64,000 nucleotides of DNA from Paralimibaculum aggregatum (GTDB lineage Bacteria > Pseudomonadota > Alphaproteobacteria > Rhodobacterales > Rhodobacteraceae): assembly GCF_030270585.1 (NCBI RefSeq), contig NZ_BSYI01000010.1, positions 80,907-144,906 on the forward strand, written 5' to 3'. Under the pieces are notes generated by a model. That model ran no database searches, had not been told where the DNA came from, and saw only the letters and a list, made by a program, of their open reading frames with translations. Positions 43,488 through 52,095 of the stretch are shown here, piece by piece. Made by a program: the position numbers and the translations under genes. Each line of letters opens with the position of its first letter. Within the stretch, counting starts at the first letter, position 1.

Positions 43488-45986
43488 ATGAACAGCCCAG
43501 GGAAACTTGCAGGACCGCTCGCGGTTCTCGCGCTCATGGCCTTCGCACCCGGTGCAGCCATCGCGCAGGAACCGTCGGGTTCGCCGAACGATACCACCAC
43601 GCTCGAGGGCGGCCAGCTGCCGCCGCCGCCGCCGGAATTCGGAGGCAGGATCTCCGAGCAGGCGCTGCAATCGACGCCCTGGTGGCCGCCGCGCGTGGTG
43701 CCGCCGGAGAAGGCGCCGAACATCCTGCTGATTATCACCGACGACGCCGGCTTCGGCGTGCCCAGCACCTTCGGCGGCGTGATCCCGACGGAGACGATGG
43801 ACCAGCTCGCGGCGGAGGGGCTGCGCTACACCGCGATCCACTCGACGGCACTCTGCTCGCCGACGCGCGCCGCGCTCATCACCGGGCGCAACCACCATTC
43901 CGCCGGCTTCGGCGTGATCTCGGAGCAATCGACCGGCTATCCCGGCTACAACAGCATCATCGCCGAGGACAAGGCGACCATCGGCCGGATCCTGCGCGAC
44001 AACGGCTACAACACGGCCTGGTTCGGCAAGGATCACAACACCCCGGCCTTCCAGGCCAGCCAGGCAGGCCCCTTCGACCAGTGGCCCACCGGCATGGGCT
44101 TCGACTATTTCTACGGCTTCGTCGGGGGCGATGCGAACCAGTGGCAGCCCAACCTGTTCCGGAACACGACGCAGATCTATCCGTTCAAGGGCCAGCCGGA
44201 GTGGAACCTCGTGACGGGCATGGCGGATGACGCCATCGACTGGATCACGCGGATGCACCAGATCAATCCGGAGCAGCCGTTCTTCGTGAAATACGCGCCC
44301 GGCGCGACCCATGCCCCGCATCACCCGACCAAGGAATGGCTCGCGAAGATCGAGGCGATGAACCTCTTCGACGACGGCTACAACGCGCTGCGCCAGGAGA
44401 TCTTCGAGAACCAGAAGAAGCTGGGCCTGATCCCGGAGACCGCGCAGCTCGCGCCCTGGCCCGAGGACAAGATCAGGTCGTGGGACAAGCTCTCGGCCGA
44501 GGAGAAGAAGCTCTTCATCCGGCAGGTCGAGGTCTTCGCCGCCTATGCCGCCTACAGCGACCACGAGATCGGCCGGGTGATCGGGGCGATCGAGGAGCTG
44601 GGCGAGCTCGACGACACGCTGATCATCTACATCAACGGCGATAACGGGACGAGCGCCGAGGGCGGGCCGCTCGGCACGCCCAACGAGGTGGCCTTCTTCA
44701 ACGGCGTCAACATGATGCCGGCCAAGCAGCAGATGCACTGGTACGACGTCTGGGGCACCGAGGAGACCTACAACCACATGTCGGCCGGCTGGTCCTGGGC
44801 CTTCGACACGCCGTTCGACTGGTTCAAGCAGAACGCCTCGCGCCTCGGCGGCGTGCGGCAGAACATGGTGGTGTCCTGGCCGAAGGGGATCACCGACAAG
44901 GGCGGCCTGCGCGAGCAGTTCATGCATGTCATCGACGTGGTGCCGACGATCCTCGAGGTCACCGGCATCCCGGCGCCGAAGGCGGTGGACGGCATCGAGC
45001 AGGCGCCGATCGAGGGCACCAGCTTCGCCTATACCTTCGACGCCGCCAATGCCGATGCGCCGTCCCAGCACCGGACGCAGTATTTCGAGATGATGGGCCA
45101 GTGGGCGCTCTATCATGACGGCTGGCTGCTCAGCACCAAGGTCAACCGCGCGCCCTGGGAAGCCTTCGGCGCGGCCAATCCCGACCCGCTCAACAACCAG
45201 ATCCTGCAGCTCTACGACCTGACCACCGACTACACCCAGAGCAACGACATTGCCGACCAGCATCCCGAGAAGGTGAAGGAGCTGAAGGCCCTGTTCATCG
45301 AGGAGGCGAAGAAATACAACGTCTTCCCGATGGATGCCTCGGTGGCGGCCCGGATCATCGCGCCGCGGCCGAACATCACCGCCGGGCGGAGCGAGTTCGT
45401 CTATACCCGACCGATGACCGGGCTGCCGCAGGGCGACTCGCCGCTGCTGCTCAACACCTCCTACACGATCACCGCCGAGATCGACGTCCCGAAGGGCGGT
45501 GCCGAGGGCATGATCCTGACCTCGGGCGGCCGCTTCGCCGGCTACGGCCTCTATCTCCTCGACAGCAAGCCGGTGTTCGTCTGGAACATGCTCGATCTCG
45601 AGCGCATCAAGTGGGCCGGGACGGAGGCGCTGGCGCCCGGCAAGCACGTCATCGAGTTCGACTTCAAGTATGACGGTCTCGGCGTCGGCACGCTCGCCTA
45701 CAACAGCATGAGCGGGCTCGGCGGCGGCGGCACCGGCACGCTCAAGGTCGACGGCAAGGAAGTCCAGACCAGGAAGATGGACAAGACCATCGGCATGATC
45801 CTGCAATGGGACGAGTCCTTCGACATCGGCTCGGACACGCTGACCGGCATCAACGACGAGGACTACACGCCGCCGTTCGCGCTGACGGCGAAGCTTGAGA
45901 AGCTGACCGTCAAGATCGACCGGCCCGAGCTCTCCGATGCCGACAAGGCGAAGCTGAAGCAGGCCATGCTGAAGGCCAGCGACTGA
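43488..45986 (+). CDS. Secreted type I arylsulfatase
   Basis: 832 residues with a signal peptide (MNSPGKLAGPLAVLALMAFAPGAAIA). The sulfatase signature TALCSPTRAALITGR contains Cys123, the CxPxR cysteine oxidised to formylglycine by a separate maturase. Metal-site regions are NILLIITDDAGFG (Asp-Asp) and INGDNGTSAEGG (Asp-Asn), with GKDHNT and HAPHHP around the active site. It hydrolyses sulfate esters in the periplasm or outside. The C-terminal roughly 230 residues are an extra beta-rich domain. The ATG at 43488 starts the signal peptide. No maturase gene is in the window. Confidence 0.93.
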   Translation: MNSPGKLAGPLAVLALMAFAPGAAIAQEPSGSPNDTTTLEGGQLPPPPPEFGGRISEQALQSTPWWPPRVVPPEKAPNILLIITDDAGFGVPSTFGGVIPTETMDQLAAEGLRYTAIHSTALCSPTRAALITGRNHHSAGFGVISEQSTGYPGYNSIIAEDKATIGRILRDNGYNTAWFGKDHNTPAFQASQAGPFDQWPTGMGFDYFYGFVGGDANQWQPNLFRNTTQIYPFKGQPEWNLVTGMADDAIDWITRMHQINPEQPFFVKYAPGATHAPHHPTKEWLAKIEAMNLFDDGYNALRQEIFENQKKLGLIPETAQLAPWPEDKIRSWDKLSAEEKKLFIRQVEVFAAYAAYSDHEIGRVIGAIEELGELDDTLIIYINGDNGTSAEGGPLGTPNEVAFFNGVNMMPAKQQMHWYDVWGTEETYNHMSAGWSWAFDTPFDWFKQNASRLGGVRQNMVVSWPKGITDKGGLREQFMHVIDVVPTILEVTGIPAPKAVDGIEQAPIEGTSFAYTFDAANADAPSQHRTQYFEMMGQWALYHDGWLLSTKVNRAPWEAFGAANPDPLNNQILQLYDLTTDYTQSNDIADQHPEKVKELKALFIEEAKKYNVFPMDASVAARIIAPRPNITAGRSEFVYTRPMTGLPQGDSPLLLNTSYTITAEIDVPKGGAEGMILTSGGRFAGYGLYLLDSKPVFVWNMLDLERIKWAGTEALAPGKHVIEFDFKYDGLGVGTLAYNSMSGLGGGGTGTLKVDGKEVQTRKMDKTIGMILQWDESFDIGSDTLTGINDEDYTPPFALTAKLEKLTVKIDRPELSDADKAKLKQAMLKASD

Positions 45987-45997
45987 GGCACGACACC

Positions 45998-46067
45998 GGG
46001 CGGGGCGACGAACCCCGCCCATCTCCGCCAGGAGCCGGCGTCCCCCACCGCGCCGGCTCGGGTTTTA
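45998..46067 (+). terminator. Tandem hairpin terminator after arylsulfatase
   Basis: Two stems 12 nt after the stop: GGGCGGGG-CGACGAA-CCCCGCCC (45998-46020), then GAGCCGGCG-N10-CGCCGGCTC followed by GGGTTTT (46032-46066). The second is a convincing intrinsic terminator. Confidence 0.7.
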
Positions 46068-46481
46068 ACCCCAGCGCAGCCGCCCAATCCCCATGCCGCC
46101 GCAAACCCGGTACCGCCAGCGGCACGCCGCGCCGGCGAGGTCTCGACCACCGGCATACCTTGCCCCGTCAGCACCGCGACCCGGTGCGGCGTCATGGCAA
46201 TCTTCTCAGGTCAGTATCGCACCCACGCCGCAGGCGGCCGCGACGGCGGTCGGCAGCCCATGCGCCACCGAGCCGTGGGAAAGCCACAGCCTGATGGCTG
46301 GAGAGCAGAACAACCGCTGCGCATCGATCGTCCCGGCCGCTGCCACTGGCGTGTCGGCCGCCACTGTCCTCGACCCACGGCGCGGCCTCCCCCTGTGGCA
46401 ACCCCGAACGCCCCCGGCGCCGCCGCGAAGGCACGCCGGAGCGCCATACCGAGGGCCGCGAGGTCAGCCCTCGACGGGAGA
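46068..46481. other. Gap between arylsulfatase and PEP-CTERM-like gene
   Basis: About 410 bp between convergent genes. Frames are open only through high GC and no domain was recognised. Confidence 0.5.
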
Positions 46482-47312
46482 TCAGCTTTGCGCCGCCCGC
46501 TTCCGGAGCCAGCCGAAGCTTCCCAGCGCGCCGATCAGGCTCGCGAGGAGCGGGAGCGAGGCCGGCACCGGCACGTCGGCAGCGCCCTCGACCACGAGGA
46601 AGCTCGCCGTCAGCGGAACCGAGTTGATCGTCGCCTCCGAGGTCAGGAAGCTGGCCTCTCCGCCTTCAAACCCGGTCAGGGAGAACAGGAAGGTCTGGTC
46701 GTCCCGCACGAAGGCTTCCGAACGGGGCAAGGCCGTGCCGATGGTCACGATGTCGGCGCATCCTGCAACGTTGGCGCCGATGCCGTTGGCGGTTCCGCCA
46801 GGGCAGGGATCGTCGAGGTTGAAGGTCTCCTGATGATCGAAGCGAAGGGCCTGCTCCACCAGGAATGCGGAACCCGTCGCCGCCGGTTCCGGAAACACCC
46901 GCCCGGCGATCACCAGGTCGAGTGTCGCTCCGTTCAGAAGCTGGTCGTCGATCGGGAAGTTGTAGTGGAAGAAGGTGCCGATATCGAACGTCTCGCCCGG
47001 CGCAAAGGGGCCGATGGCCGCCGGCGCGGCGCCCTCGAAGGCATAGGCACTGCTGCCGGCCGCGGTGAGCGGAACGCCCCAGTCGATCCTGGTCGTTCCC
47101 AGGCCATCGACCGGGGCGCCCTCCGCATCGGTCCAGATGCCGGTGATCGAGTCGATGCGCAGCTGCGCGGCATCCACGGTCTGCGGCAGGGCGGCCAGGG
47201 CCGCGACGGCCACCGCAATGGCGACCATGGACCGCGAGACTTCGGGCGATCTGCCGTGCCGGGCCGGGCGGCCGGCACGATCCGGGAAAGGTTGGGGTCG
47301 AAGGACGGTCAT
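46482..47312 (-). CDS. THxN-type PEP-CTERM-like surface protein
   Basis: 276 residues. It has a signal peptide (long, hydrophobic core VAIAVAVAALAALPQTVDAA) and a beta-rich body that begins RIDSITGIWTDAEG and has FFHYNFPIDD, both typical of the THxN family. The C-terminal sorting signal is VPVPASLPLLASLIGALGSFGWLRKRAA: a Pro-containing motif, a membrane stretch, then Arg/Lys. This is the VPxPA-CTERM variant frequent in Rhodobacterales, processed by an exosortase/archaeosortase-type enzyme elsewhere. The start at 47312 has GGAG 8 nt upstream. The role is probably extracellular matrix or surface; unproven. Confidence 0.85.
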   Translation of the reverse strand: MTVLRPQPFPDRAGRPARHGRSPEVSRSMVAIAVAVAALAALPQTVDAAQLRIDSITGIWTDAEGAPVDGLGTTRIDWGVPLTAAGSSAYAFEGAAPAAIGPFAPGETFDIGTFFHYNFPIDDQLLNGATLDLVIAGRVFPEPAATGSAFLVEQALRFDHQETFNLDDPCPGGTANGIGANVAGCADIVTIGTALPRSEAFVRDDQTFLFSLTGFEGGEASFLTSEATINSVPLTASFLVVEGAADVPVPASLPLLASLIGALGSFGWLRKRAAQS

Positions 47313-47718
47313 GGTCTGCACTCCTGAAATGTCGGCTCGCCCCGCTCCGGGGCTCGCCAAGCTGCTGCGGCGCGAGGGAGCGCCCTGTGCCCGGAGCAGC
47401 AGAAAGCGTGCCAGCAGGGGTTGGTCCGGGCGCCTCCCGTAACCTGTTGATCTGGCGTTGTTTTGCCTTCGACTGCCTGCGCCTCGCGGCGGCGGCGCGG
47501 GCGGGGATGGTCTTGCCCCGGGAGCGCCTGCCGGAACGGCTCCCGATCCGGGAGCAGGCGTCTGCAGTGGACGCGGGGGAGGCCAGGATCGGGGCGGGGC
47601 CTGCCGGCTGGTGGCAGGCAGGTGCGGGCCGAGTGCTACCGGCCGGCGCAGCCGGGTGCTGGCCAGGTGCAGCGTGGATGCGGGACGGGAGCGAAGTGGC
47701 TGCCGGCCGGCTCGGCGG

Positions 47719-47950
47719 GATGGAGCGGCAGCCGGAACCGGAAGCGGCTCCCCACGGCGCTATCGACACCCGTCTCGCCGCCGAGCGCGCCGACGATCCG
47801 CCGCGACACCGCAAGCCCGAGCCCGGTGCCCCCGGTCTCGCGGCGGTAGCTAGCGTCGAGCGTCACGACGTCCTGAAACAGCTTCGGATGGCCCGTCTCG
47901 CCGATCCCGACCCCCGTGTCGGTGATGCTGTCGAGGTCGGTGACCGGCTC
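47719..47950 (-). pseudogene. Histidine kinase C-terminal fragment
   Basis: The minus strand reads DTGVGIGETGHPKLFQDVV, then YRRETGGTGLGLAVSRRIVGALGG and SRFRFRLPL. These are the G1 box, F box and G2 box of an HATPase_c domain with the usual spacing. The dimerisation/His domain and the N box are missing upstream, where the frame becomes unrelated. It is therefore a relic of a sensor kinase rather than a functional gene. Confidence 0.6.
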
Positions 47951-48190
47951 TGCTCCCAGATCGGGCGGCGGAGCTTGAACCGGGCCGGAGGGACGAGGAT
48001 GGCGAGGCGCATGAGACGGCGGCTTCTGCCGGCATGTGGGGCGCAGGCGGCCGGCCACCTCTCTGATCCGGGGCCGGCGGTGGCAGCGCGGCGGCGGCCC
48101 CTGGAACTCCGGCGGCGCGGCCGAGTACCGGCGAGCTGGCGCCGGATGCAGCCGCGACGGGCGGACACGGCCGCCGCCCTCTCCCGATCC

Positions 48191-48230
48191 CCTCCCTTGG
48201 GCCGGGAGGCGTTCCCGTCTCGCGAGACGG
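48191..48230 (-). terminator. Two hairpins at the end of the CsgG-like operon
   Basis: CCGTCTCG/CGAGACGG (48215-48230) lies 11 nt beyond the last stop codon, followed on the minus strand by CCTCCC-N7-GGGAGG (48191-48209). Likely transcription end of the leftward operon; no clear T run. Confidence 0.45.
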
Positions 48231-48240
48231 CGTTGGCGGC

Positions 48241-49065
48241 CTACTCGTGCTCGGTCACCCAGTCATGGGGGATCGCGCCGCCGGTGTTCCAGGGGCCGGT
48301 CGCGCGGGCCGGCTCCAGCCCGAAGCCGGCCTGCCGCGCCGGTGCGGCGCGTTCGGAACCGGCCGGCGCGCCCGCACCCTGCCGGGCGCCGCGCGCCTTG
48401 CGCTCGGCCAGCGGATCCCATGCCGCGAACGCCGCCGGCGACCCCGGCCCGCCCTGCCCGTCGGATGCGCCATTGCCGCCATGGCCGCCATGGCCGCCCC
48501 GGAGCGACGGGGCGGGCTGCGCCTGGCGCACCTGGTTGTTGACGAACTGCCAGGCGGCGCCCTGCCCGTCCCAGTCGCCGCCGTTGGAGACGCTGGAATT
48601 CTCCCCGTTGGCGTTCTGCGAATCGATGTTGGCGGTGGACGCCTGGCTGCCATAGCTGTTCTGCGGCGAGGTGTTGATCACATAGGCGGAGGAGTTGTCG
48701 CCGACATAGACGTCGATCTGCGTCCAGTTGCCGACCGCATAGGTCGAGGCGAGCGCACCGACACCGCTCAGCCCGCCATCGGCGCCGGCGCTGTCGGCAT
48801 CGTCCGGTTCGTCTGCCGTGCCGTCGCCGACCGAAGGCGAGGCGGTCGCCACGCCCGAGGCGATGCCGTTGCCGCCCTTCCTTGCCGCCCGCTCCTGCGC
48901 ATCCCGCGACTCCTGCAGCACCAGCGTGCTCTGCGGCGAGCGGGCGCGGAAGTCGTAGGGCCGCGCGCCCAGCGGCGAATGCGCGATCTGGGCGCTCGCG
49001 GCATCGGCCGACAGCGCCAGCGCCAGCGCGGCCAGCGCGGTGCGAGTGTTCAGCCAGGATCTCAT
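48241..49065 (-). CDS. Secreted Asn/Gln/Gly-rich protein with VGN motif (putative fibre component)
   Basis: 274 residues with a signal peptide (MRSWLNTRTALAALALALSADAASA). Residues 106-128 (LASTYAVGNWTQIDVYVGDNSSA) repeat the AVGN-x3-I/L-D-V motif of the two upstream paralogues. Residues 130-175 are rich in Asn, Gln, Ser and Gly (NSYGSQASTANIDSQNANGENSS), reminiscent of curlin. The C-terminal third is Gly/Ala/Pro-rich and looks disordered. The ATG at 49065 has GGAGG 5 nt upstream. It is the last gene of the CsgG-like operon, so it is probably exported by that pore. It could be a nucleator or a matrix-binding subunit. Confidence 0.75.
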   Translation of the reverse strand: MRSWLNTRTALAALALALSADAASAQIAHSPLGARPYDFRARSPQSTLVLQESRDAQERAARKGGNGIASGVATASPSVGDGTADEPDDADSAGADGGLSGVGALASTYAVGNWTQIDVYVGDNSSAYVINTSPQNSYGSQASTANIDSQNANGENSSVSNGGDWDGQGAAWQFVNNQVRQAQPAPSLRGGHGGHGGNGASDGQGGPGSPAAFAAWDPLAERKARGARQGAGAPAGSERAAPARQAGFGLEPARATGPWNTGGAIPHDWVTEHE

Positions 49066-49135
49066 CTCAGCCTCCAATTGCGTCAGGTTGCCCTTCGGAG
49101 GGAGCGGCGATGCCGCTCCCTCCTGGTTGCGAGGA

Positions 49136-49861
49136 TCAGAAGCCGCCCGTCGAGCCGGCGACCGACACGTCGAGGTTGTTGCCGACCGCGGTCGCGGCCG
49201 AGCCGACCAGCGGATCGGAGAGGCCGCCGAGGCCGGAATAGTCGCTGACGGTGACGGTGCTCACGCTCGAGACCGAGGCGATGTCGGCATAGGTCGTCTG
49301 CACGTTGTTGGCGACGAGGATTGCATCCCCCGTGCCGGGCGTCACGTCGATCGTCAGGTTGTTGCCGACGCCGGTCGCGGAGCTGTCGACCTGGGCATTG
49401 GTGATGCCGCTCACGGTCGAGGTCGCGGCGATCACCGCCGGGGCGCCGACGGAGACGAGGCCGGTCAGCGGATCGACGATCTCGGCACCGCCGGTCAGCT
49501 GGCTCGAGTCGACATCGGTCTTCACGTCGCTCTCGATCGAGCCGTTGTTGCCGACCGCGGTGCCGGCGCTCTCGACGCGGGCGAGGTCGTCGGTGCCGAG
49601 CCCGTTGAGCGGCACCGAGGGGGTGACGGTGAGCGCCGTCACGTCGCTCGAGGCGGAGGCGGAGCCGATGAACACCTGCTCGTTCTCCACCATGCCGAGG
49701 CCGGTGGCGTCGAGTTCGGCGGTCACGTCGATGGTCTGGGTGACCTGGGTCTGCACGTCGGCATCCCAGTTCCAGTCCACCGTGTCGAAGGCCTGGGCCT
49801 GGGCGGCGAGCATGATCGCGGCGGAGGCCAGCAGTGCGGATTTGAGGTGCGATTTCATCAT
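49136..49861 (-). CDS. Secreted VGNN-repeat protein, paralogue A (putative fibre subunit)
   Basis: 241 residues with a signal peptide (MMKSHLKSALLASAAIMLAAQAQA). The mature protein begins FDTVDWNWDADVQTQVTQTIDV and is acidic, Thr/Ser/Val/Gly-rich and free of cysteine. VGNN occurs at 103-106, 165-168 and 226-229, a period of 61-62 residues. Each copy is preceded by a small/Thr-rich turn and followed by a strand with IDV, DVSV or similar. This fits a repetitive beta fold. It is very similar along its whole length to the next gene upstream. AAGGAA lies 7 nt before the first of two ATGs. No family assignment is certain; HfaD-like holdfast proteins are the nearest idea. Confidence 0.8.
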   Translation of the reverse strand: MMKSHLKSALLASAAIMLAAQAQAFDTVDWNWDADVQTQVTQTIDVTAELDATGLGMVENEQVFIGSASASSDVTALTVTPSVPLNGLGTDDLARVESAGTAVGNNGSIESDVKTDVDSSQLTGGAEIVDPLTGLVSVGAPAVIAATSTVSGITNAQVDSSATGVGNNLTIDVTPGTGDAILVANNVQTTYADIASVSSVSTVTVSDYSGLGGLSDPLVGSAATAVGNNLDVSVAGSTGGF

Positions 49862-49959
49862 TGTCTTGTTCCTTCAGGGCGCCTGTCGCGCCGGTGGGGC
49901 TCGGGAGCCGAGCCGGGCCGTGTTGCTTCAGTTCGTGGAATTGCGGGTGGCAGCCGGGA

Positions 49960-50673
49960 TCAGAGGCCCGAGCTGACGGAGACGTCGAGGTTGTTGCCGA
50001 CCGAGGTCGCGGCGGAGCCGACCAGCGGATCGGCAAGGGAGCCGAGGCCCGCGTAGTCGGTGACCGTCACGCCGCTCACGCTCGACAGCGCGGTGATGTC
50101 GGCATAGGCGGTCTGCACGTTGTTGCCGACCAGGATGGCGTCGCCGCCGGCCACGTCGATCGTGAGGTTGTTGCCGACGCCGGTGGCCGAGCTGTCGACC
50201 TGGGCGTTGGTGATGGCGGTCACGGTCGAGGTCGCGGCGATCACCGCCGGGGTGCCGACGGAGACGAGCCCGGTCAGCGGATCGACGATCTCGGTGCCGC
50301 CGGTCAGCTGGTTCGAGTCGACATCGGTCTTCACGTCGCTCTCGATCGAGCCGTTGTTGCCCACCGAGGTCGCCGCGCTCTCGATGCGGGCGAGGTCGTC
50401 GGTGCCGAGCCCGTCGAGCGAGATCGCCGGGGTCACGGTGATCGTGTTCAGGTCGCTGGTCGAGGTCGCGGTGCCGATGAACACCTGCTCGTTCTCCACC
50501 ATGTTGAGGCCGGTGGCGTCGAGTTCGGCGGTCACGTCGATGGTCTGGGTGACCTGGGTCTGCACGTCGGCGTCCCAGTTCCAGGTCACCGTGTCGAAGG
50601 CTAGGGCCGGAGCACCGAGACCGACGAACGCGGAGGCGGCGAGCAGGCTTGCCTTCAGGCTGATCCTATGCAT
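49960..50673 (-). CDS. Secreted VGNN-repeat protein, paralogue B (putative fibre subunit)
   Basis: 237 residues with a signal peptide (MHRISLKASLLAASAFVGLGAPALA). It is collinear with paralogue A: both share WNWDADVQTQVTQTIDVTAE, GLGTDDLAR, NGSIESDVKTDVDS and DPLTGLVSVG. VGNN lies at 104-107, 166-169 and 225-228, with one more at 182-185 where A has VANN. The ATG at 50673 overlaps the stop of the CsgG-like gene by 8 bp and has AGAGGAAG upstream, so subunit and pore are translationally linked. The pair arose by tandem duplication and has diverged mainly in conservative positions. Confidence 0.82.
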   Translation of the reverse strand: MHRISLKASLLAASAFVGLGAPALAFDTVTWNWDADVQTQVTQTIDVTAELDATGLNMVENEQVFIGTATSTSDLNTITVTPAISLDGLGTDDLARIESAATSVGNNGSIESDVKTDVDSNQLTGGTEIVDPLTGLVSVGTPAVIAATSTVTAITNAQVDSSATGVGNNLTIDVAGGDAILVGNNVQTAYADITALSSVSGVTVTDYAGLGSLADPLVGSAATSVGNNLDVSVSSGL

Positions 50674-51505
50674 TGTCTTCTTCCTCTTCACTGGAGCCGC
50701 TCCGGGGGCCGACCCTGACAAGGTCGCACTCTGCCGGTGTCGGGAGGCCGAAACCCTCTGTGAGGATCTGCACGACGGCCATCTCGACCACGGATCTGAC
50801 GCCGACCTGGAGCGGCTCGTTCTGTAGAACGCCGGCGTCAAATTCCACGAGTTGGGTGCCAAAGAAGCTGAAGATCCCGGCCTCGACCTCGTAGCCGACG
50901 ATCTGCTTCTGCAGGCTGGTGACATAGACGGTGCGGAAGGTGCGCGCGTTCACCACGCGCAGGTCCAGACCGACATTGATGATCACGCGACGGTAGCCGG
51001 CACCGATGCCGCGCACGAACAGGCGCACGCCGTCGCTGAGAATGTTGTAGTTGAGCTCGGTCAGCGCGCCGAGCACGACGAAGTTGACCGGCGTCGCCTG
51101 GTAGGCTGGCGCAGGGCCGGCCAGGACCCCGAGATCGGCCAGCTTCTTCTCGGTGAGCGGTATCGCCAGTTCCAGCCGCTCGGCGATGTTCACCTTGCGC
51201 GACTTGTAGAGCGCGCTGATCAGCATCTCCGAGACGCCCTGCGTGAGCATCGTGCTCTCGGTATAGGAGTTCTGCGAGAGCTGGCCGGTCTTGTCGCGGA
51301 TATCGCCCACCGCGAGCGTCGGCAGGTTGTTGCCGGGGAACGCCGCGATGCCCGAGAGGCAGGACGAATAGGGCGTGTCGTTGTCGGTCACGGGTGCGCC
51401 GCTGATCGGCGTGACATGCCCGTCCGGGCCCGATGCGCAGCCGGCGAGCAGCGCCGCCGTCGCCGCGGTGACCGCGAGGCGGGTGACCTTGCGAAGGAGG
51501 CTCAT
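50666..51505 (-). CDS. CsgG/HfaB-family outer-membrane secretion lipoprotein
   Basis: 279 residues. Lipoprotein signal: LAVTAATAALLAGC with Cys23. The CsgG domain is clear: LAVGDIRDKTGQLS, VSEMLISALYKSRKVNIAERLEL, and near the C terminus GYEVEAGIFSFFGTQLVEFDAGVLQNEPLQVGVRSVVEMAVVQI. The last stretch aligns with the curli pore's YEVQAGVFRF...NEPVM...IETGVI. CsgG forms a nonameric pore that exports curlin; HfaB is the homologue anchoring the Caulobacter holdfast. The ATG at 51505 overlaps the upstream stop (ATGA). CsgE and CsgF homologues are not visible nearby. Confidence 0.9.
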   Translation of the reverse strand: MSLLRKVTRLAVTAATAALLAGCASGPDGHVTPISGAPVTDNDTPYSSCLSGIAAFPGNNLPTLAVGDIRDKTGQLSQNSYTESTMLTQGVSEMLISALYKSRKVNIAERLELAIPLTEKKLADLGVLAGPAPAYQATPVNFVVLGALTELNYNILSDGVRLFVRGIGAGYRRVIINVGLDLRVVNARTFRTVYVTSLQKQIVGYEVEAGIFSFFGTQLVEFDAGVLQNEPLQVGVRSVVEMAVVQILTEGFGLPTPAECDLVRVGPRSGSSEEEEDNA

Positions 51506-52095
51506 GCGCAAGCCCCCGCGGCAGTCGCGGCCCGCAGCGGGCAGGGCCTGCGCGGCGCCAGCCCGCGGCCGGCGATGGCCGCGCCGCGCCGGCGATCGGC
51601 CTGCAGCACCTCCTCGAAACTGGCTGCGCCTCCGGGCCGGCCGGTTTCGGAGAGCAGCATCATCGCATGCTCATAGGTGAACTCGTAGCCGCCGCCGGGG
51701 CGCAGCACGAGCAGCGGCTGGCCCGGATTGCGGACGGCAGCGAAGCCGATCGCTTCGGCGGCATGCAGCACACGGGTGCTAGCCAGCACCGCGATGCGGG
51801 AAGGCTCGACGCCCTCCTCCTCGAGCATGGCGCGCAGGTCGAGCATCGCGTGATGCGCGGCCGCAGCGCCGAGTTCCGGCTGGCACATGAGATAGCGCTC
51901 GAGCGGCGTGTCGGCGGCAACCGGCGCCAGCACCAGCCGGCGGCCCTCGCCCTGCGCCATCCGGTGCACCATGCTCAGCAGAACCCGACGGCGCATGGTG
52001 CGGCGCATCCGGAACAGCTGCGCAATCTCGCCGAACTCGACGAGAATGAGGCATTCGCTGACGGCTGGCATCGGCATTGGCCGCTCGATCAACAT
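51502..52095 (-). CDS. Unknown cytoplasmic protein, first gene of the CsgG-like operon
   Basis: 197 residues, no signal peptide or membrane helix. It starts MLIERPMPMPAVSECLILVEFGEIAQLFRMRRTMRRRVLLSMVHRMAQGEG and has an alpha/beta look (VEPSRIAVLASTRVLHAAEAIGF). I do not recognise the family. ATG at 52095 is chosen because AGGAG lies 9 nt upstream; an ATG at 52104 abuts that site. Its stop overlaps the CsgG-like start (ATGA), so it is translationally coupled to the pore and may be a regulator or assembly factor of the fibre system. Confidence 0.7.
   Translation of the reverse strand: MLIERPMPMPAVSECLILVEFGEIAQLFRMRRTMRRRVLLSMVHRMAQGEGRRLVLAPVAADTPLERYLMCQPELGAAAAHHAMLDLRAMLEEEGVEPSRIAVLASTRVLHAAEAIGFAAVRNPGQPLLVLRPGGGYEFTYEHAMMLLSETGRPGGAASFEEVLQADRRRGAAIAGRGLAPRRPCPLRAATAAGACA

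Larger units (their letters stand above)
47313..48240. other. 928-bp gap holding a kinase fragment and operon terminator
   Basis: Apart from the histidine-kinase relic (47719-47950) and the hairpins at 48191-48230, no gene is supported. The part next to 47312 must hold the promoter for the PEP-CTERM-like gene. Confidence 0.5.

Noticed and set aside
43473..46022. 849-codon open frame antisense to the arylsulfatase
   Set aside because: No motifs or ribosome-binding site; the plus strand carries a complete sulfatase with signal peptide and active site.
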